Shown here piece after piece: positions 59,388-64,000 of a stretch of DNA of 64,000 nt (the stretch's first letter is position 1; each line of letters begins with the position of its first letter). Source of the stretch: Ashinkailepas kermadecensis (lineage: Eukaryota; Arthropoda; Thecostraca; Neolepadidae). The notes beneath the pieces are model-generated. The model searched no databases and was not told where the DNA came from. It was given only the letters and a program-made list of their open reading frames with translations. Location of the stretch: positions 271,001 to 335,000 of the forward strand of contig JAOTOM010005050.1 of the NCBI GenBank assembly GCA_034440615.1, written 5' to 3'. Made by a program: the position numbers and the translations under genes.

Positions 59388-59724
59388 TGGCGAGCTGTTC
59401 TGAACACGGCCAGTCTGTACAGCGGCGCCGCCACTGTCATTGGTGCCATCATCAGTACCAATGACTGGCGAGCTGTTCTGAACACGGCCAGTCTGTACAG
59501 CGGCGCCGCCACTGTCATTGGTGCCATCATCAGTACCAATGACTGGCGAGCTGTTCTGAACACGGCCAGTCTGTACAGCGGCGCCGCCACTGTCATTGGT
59601 GCCATCATCAGTACCAATGACTGGCGAGCTGTTCTGAACACGGCCAGTCTGTACAGCGGCGCCGCCACTGTCATTGGTGCCATCATCAGTACCAATGACT
59701 GGCGAGCTGTTCTGAACACGGCCG
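59388..59724. repeat. 78-bp minisatellite, 4.3 nearly identical units
   Basis: Unit parts are GGCGAGCTGTTCTGAACACG, GCCAGTCTGTACAGCGGCGC and TGTCATTGGTGCCATCATCA. The units look virtually identical, so expansion is recent or homogenised. 78 is divisible by 3, giving 26-residue repeats in open frames of both strands. Confidence 0.97.
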
Positions 59725-60061
59725 GATGCCGGGGTTTGTGGTGTGTGCTCTGTGTGGGCCATCCTGTGGCCGTGTGGTGTATTCGCGTGTGACTGTGGAG
59801 AGCTGAAGAGGAGGCCGGTCAGAGCCGACTTGAGGATAACAGACGAGGATAGAATGATGATAACCGAATTGGAGAGGACAGGCGAGGAGAGATGATGAAA
59901 GCTGATTTACAGAGAGCAGGCGAGAAGAGATGATGAGGGCTGACTTGTGAAGATAGCAGACGAGAGGAGACGAGCAGAGGTGAACCATGATTCCAGAACT
60001 GGTTTGTGGAAGTGATGAGAAGCAGCAGATGACGAAGTTGAGTTGAAGTGAGTTAGTCCGA

Positions 60062-60371
60062 ACTGTGCCAGTCTGGAGCATCAATCTTCCAGTCTGGAGC
60101 ACCAATCTGCCAGTCTGGTGCACCAATCTGCCAGTCTGGTGCACCAATCTGTCAGTCTGGTGCACCAATCTGCCAGTCTGGTGCACCAATCTGCCAGTCT
60201 GGAGCACCAATCTGCCAGTCTGGTGCACCAATCTTCCAGTCTGGTGCACCAATCTGCCAGTCTGGAGCACCAATCTGCCAGTCTGGAGCACCAATCTGCC
60301 AGTCTGGTGCACCAATCTGCCAGTCTGGAGCACCAATCTGCCAGTCTGGAGCACCAATCTGCCAGTCTGGA
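60062..60371. repeat. 21-bp minisatellite, about 14.5 units
   Basis: Unit CCAGTCTGGAGCACCAATCT plus G; the main variable site is GGAGC/GGTGC. Confidence 0.97.
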
Positions 60372-61159
60372 GCTAAATGCATGAAATAGAGAACGCTTTC
60401 GGAGCTCTTCGTGCGCCGAAAGCTTTATCCATTTCCTGACATTTCTTCTAGATGGGCCCCTTTACGAAAATCCTGGCTGAGTCACTGGTACTGAGTGCCT
60501 GTGTTGAAAACTGTAACCAAAAAAAATGAATAGGTAGTGTAGGCTGTCTTGCCCTACGCTATAATGTTACCGGTCTTGGAATTTGCTTATCGTTGTTCCG
60601 CCATGGTGAATCTGGGAAGAATGTGCTTAAAATCATTCCTCACATTTTTTTCTGATTTGCCCACGCCGTTGATTGCTCTATCTTTCTATTTCAGTGTCAT
60701 TTACAAGCGCAGGGAACCGCGTTCATTGTTTATGTTTCGCTGAATCCTATGTCCATTCTGTGGTCACATTGGTGTCACTTTGTGAAATTGATTTGAGGAA
60801 CCAATTGATGTTCTTGATTACATTTTCTACGAAGAGGGTCGCCATTAGCTGAATAAAAAAATCAGCGTTGGGGGGGGGGGGTGAACTCGAGCGTTCCGGA
60901 AGGGTGCCACCATATCTGATCAATGGTTAAGCTTCGGTCCGATTTGGGGATGGGGAAATCAATGACTGGGGAGCCAAATTAATGATTGGGTGTCAGTTGC
61001 CCCCTCGCGCATACAAAGTGATACCATTGTGTGGTCAGCTTAAAACACTATCTCATCCTCTGATACTTACCTTCCGTGTTCAAATATCACCCCACAAGAT
61101 ATATGTCCGCCTCTGCTAATGGTTCCTTGTCCGCGAGATAACATATATATAATATATAT

Positions 61160-61160
61160 A

Positions 61161-61204
<44 letters not shown>

Positions 61205-61206
61205 GT
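61160..61206. repeat. (TA)n microsatellite
   Basis: Pure TA run just beyond the hammerhead motif of the minus-strand PLE. Confidence 0.97.
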
Positions 61207-61257
61207 AAGTGGCACAATTATTTTTTTTTAAAACTATATTTTCACCAGCGAACACAT

Positions 61258-61292
61258 CACCAACGTTTCGGCCAAAGGCCTTCTTCAGGGTG
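61258..61292 (-). ncRNA. Hammerhead ribozyme motif of a Penelope-like element
   Basis: Minus strand reads CACC (stem I), CTGAAGA (conserved CUGANGA box), stem II AGGCC-TTT-GGCC, then GAAA, CGT, T, and GGTG (stem I partner). Stem III reduces to the self-complementary ACGT with no loop. That matches minimal PLE hammerheads described as working best as dimers. It lies on the same strand as the PLE frames and about 320 bp past their end, where a pseudo-LTR would be expected. Activity is untested. Confidence 0.75.
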
Positions 61293-61499
61293 ACACCGTT
61301 ACCAAATTTAACAACTTTAAGCAAGCTATCACGCACTCGAATTCCTGTGCTCAAAACGTGACACGCATCGCAGCCTCTCGCTGGGCTGACGAACGATATA
61401 GTGCGAAACACTGCGTCAATGGCGAAGGGCGACACAACGGAATACACAAAGCCATGGATGGCACTCGAGAATGCCAGATCCCATATCACTCACATCGCG

Positions 61500-61512
61500 C
61501 TGTGTGTGTATG

Positions 61513-61575
<63 letters not shown>

Positions 61576-61592
61576 TTGTGTGTGTAGGTGTT
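61500..61592. repeat. (TG)n microsatellite
   Basis: Nearly pure TG run within the region downstream of the PLE coding part. Confidence 0.97.
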
Positions 61593-61611
61593 GGTCAAAC
61601 TCTCTAGCCCG

Positions 61612-63000
61612 GGTCCGATGCCCGCTGCACCTCCACCACATCGTCCCGCACCAGATACGCTATCACGCTGGCAAGCTTAACAAATCCAGGTGAACTATTG
61701 ATGCAATCCTCGGTATCGATAAATGAGGCCTATACAGCCTTCCTCCTAAATGTGTCCTTTAATTGGGTTATTTCACAGGCACCATCCCATCGCGGAAGGT
61801 GCCCCTCCTTCTCCCCGTGAACTACCAAAGCGCTCGACATCCTGTGATATGTAAGATGGGCCCTATGTTCCTGGACACGTTGTTGAAGAAAACGCCCTGT
61901 CTCACCAATATAAGCCTTTCCACACCCACTGCATGGGATCCTGTATACCACAGAACGACGTCTGCTCTCACTAGGTTTAGATATCGGTGTCCTGGCTACT
62001 AAGTCCCTGATTTCCCGTCCTGATGATTCCACTAACCTTATCCTCCCCCCCCCATGAACTTGGACATGCCTGCCGCTGTGTGGGAAGGAGGCACCACTAT
62101 AAACTGATTATTCCCCAATTCGCGCGTCCTGCTACCCCTCCTATGGATAACTAGAGCTTTCTCCTTCAGTCATACGAGCATATCAAGGGGGTATTTCAGC
62201 TTTCTAAGCGTATCTATCAGAAAATTGATCTCCCCAATGAGGCGATCGGGGGAGCAAATCCTGTAGGCCCGCAGGAAGAGGCCTATGACCACCCCTCTCT
62301 TTGCCCTCATGGAATGCCCTGAAAAGAAGTGTAGGATGTCGTTCCTATTCGTTGGCTTACGGTAGACACTAAAAAGAACTTCTTCCTCAGTCCTATCTAA
62401 CAGTATGTCCAAAAATGGAAACTTTCCGTTCAGTTCCGTCTCAGTGGTGAACTGTATGTGTGGATTGATGCTGTTTAGTGTGTTCACGGGTGCATCTAGG
62501 TCAACATGCTGTGGTAACATTACGAAACAGTCATCGACATACCGAACCCAGAAACACTCGCTAACAACTATTGGGCGGAAGTAGTCAACCTCTAGCACCT
62601 CCATGAACAGGGTGGCTAACACAGCGTTCAGCGGAGAGCCCATTGCCAAACCCTCTATCTGCCTAAATTCTGCACCCTCGAACTCAGACGCACCGAATAT
62701 AACACAATGCTCAACTAGCTGGATGAAATCTCTTCTCGGCAAGGGCAACGCGTCATTGTCAGCAAAGTCCACTACCCGTTTAACTACGTCCATTGCCCCG
62801 GTAATCGGCACATTTGTAAACAACGATTTCACGTCCAAGCTGGCCATCTTCTTCCCCCAACAGATATTTGCTTAACTCTTTCCAAAAAGTCCCCAAAATG
62901 TTTTACATGACTGTCACTGATTATTCCTAGAGAGGCCGACAAAGGTTTTGCAAGCACCTTCGCTAGACGATGTGGGGCACTGCCTATCCCCGATGTGATA
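61612..63000 (-). pseudogene. Penelope-like retroelement: reverse transcriptase plus GIY-YIG endonuclease, inactivated and 5'-truncated
   Basis: The reverse transcriptase reads ITSGIGSAPHRLAK, then MASLDVKSLFTNVPITG, GLAMGSPLNAVLATLFME, RYVDDCFVM (catalytic YVDD) and GKFPFLDILLDRT. A linker KALVIHRRGSR leads to the GIY-YIG domain (VVYRIPCSGCGKAYIGETGR, with the CxxC typical of PLEs). The tail contains INSSPG. Four lesions are visible: a one-base deficit in a G5 run (62854-62858 on plus), a TGA at 62170-62172, a frameshift at the C9 run 62045-62053, and a TAG at 61730-61732. The 5' end stops at about 63000 against the oppositely oriented copy. Confidence 0.9.
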
Positions 63001-63002
63001 CA

Positions 63003-64000
63003 CTACCAAAATGCAAAATCTTCTCTCGGACGCGAATACCTATCAGACAATGAGTGTTGGGTCTGTAAAAAAGGAGTCTGATAAATTGAATAAGACGCTC
63101 AGACGGATTCTGAAGAGGTCATCAAAGGGTAAGGGTTTATTGTTTCTCCTCGAGGAGAATCCTACGTCACCCCAGATGCGAGGCCTGCCTAAGACGCATA
63201 AGCCAGGGGTCCCTATGCGTCCTATCACATCGGGGATAAGCAGCGCCCCACATCGTCTAGCGAAGGTGCTTGCAAAACCTTTATCAGCCTCTCTAGGAAT
63301 AAGCAGTGACAGTCATGCCAACAATTCGGGGGACTTTTTTGAAAGAGTTAAGCAAATATCTGTTGGGGGAAGAGGATGACCAGCTTGGACGTGAAATCGT
63401 TGTTTACAAATGTGCCGATTACCGGGGCAATGGACGCAGTTAAATGGGTGCTGGACTTTGCTGACAATGACGCGTTGCCCTTGCCGAGAAGATACTTCAT
63501 CCAGCTAGTTGAGCATTGTGTTAGATTCGGTGCGCTCGAGTTCGAGGGTGCATAATTTAGGCAGATGAAGGGTTTGGCAATGGGATATCCGCTGAACGCT
63601 CTATTAGCCAACCTGTTCATGGAGGTGCTAGAGGTTGACTACTTCCGTCCAATAGTTGGTAGCGAGTGTTTCTGGGTTCGGTTTGTCGATGACTGTTTCG
63701 TAATGTTACCACAGCATGTTGGCCTAGATGCACTCGTGAGCACACTAAACAGCATCAATCCACACATACAGTTCACCACTGAGACAGAACTGAACGGAAA
63801 GCTTCCATTTTTGGACATACTGTTAGATAGGACTGAGGAAGAAGTTCTTTTTAGTGTCTACCGTAAGCCAACGAATAGGAACGACATCCTACACTTCTTT
63901 TCAGGGCATTCCATGAGGGCAAAGAGAGGGGTGGTCATAGTCCTCTTCCTGCGGGCCTACAGGATTTGCTCCCCCGATCGCCTCATTGGGGAGATCAATT
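63003..64000 (+). pseudogene. Penelope-like retroelement, second copy, running off the window
   Basis: It starts within the N-terminal region (MQNLLSDANTYQTMS) and continues through GLPKTHKPGVPMRPITSG, SLDVKSLFTNVPITGAMD, GLAMGYPLNALLANLFME and RFVDDCFVM to the window edge. A TAA at 63553-63555, the same G5-run frameshift (63365-63369) as the minus copy, and FVDD in place of YVDD show it is defective. From 63222 on it is the inverted near-copy of 63000 down to 62221, with almost no indels. The GIY-YIG part would lie beyond the window. Confidence 0.9.

Noticed and set aside
61612..63000. A functional PLE
   Set aside because: Two in-frame stops and two frame breaks are present, and the 5' end is missing.

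Overview
This window looks like nuclear DNA from a multicellular animal, probably an invertebrate. The evidence is two tRNA-derived SINE families, Penelope-like retroelements (PLEs) with a GIY-YIG domain, a decayed non-LTR reverse transcriptase, a TTAA-flanked non-autonomous DNA transposon in two copies, many dinucleotide microsatellites, and candidate exons bounded by GT/AG splice signals. No operon, Shine-Dalgarno layout, prokaryotic gene, rRNA or stand-alone tRNA was seen. The species cannot be named from the sequence.
The most striking property is minisatellite load. Some thirty tandem arrays, each with its own unit (8 to 103 bp), cover roughly a fifth of the window. The largest are a 36-bp array (1-3135), a 23-bp array (7297-8105), a 24-bp array (9998-10716), and 33-bp arrays at 25622-26226, 32518-32870 and 42553-43440. 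Nearly all long open frames in the window are produced by these arrays, which stay open in several frames at once and are not called as genes.
The real coding signal is sparse and broken into exons. The best candidates lie on the minus strand in GC-rich islands with good splice consensus: 44080-44370, 31691-33331 (with an internal in-frame 33-bp array, ending in a satellite of repeated splice donors), 27655-27784, 22800-22968 and 4030-4875 (846 bp, phase 0/0, with an in-frame 21-bp array). They may belong to one or more large genes read right to left with minisatellite-filled introns. I recognise no protein family in them.
Mobile elements by region: a SINE with a 13-bp target duplication at 5051-5226; two ~930-bp TTAA elements at 8502-9434 and 37315-38240, both rich in AGGTCA half-sites; a 1.26-kb foldback at 15733-16997; a truncated SINE with a perfect 17-bp target duplication at 18389-18486; PLE remnants at 18.8-20.6 kb; a second SINE family at 19376-19697 and 43596-43918; a decayed non-LTR reverse transcriptase at 51910-53310; and at the right edge two PLE copies in head-to-head inverted arrangement (61612-63000 minus, 63003-64000 plus). 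A hammerhead ribozyme motif lies at 61258-61292, downstream of the minus copy.
The rest is AT-rich or low-information sequence without recognisable genes.
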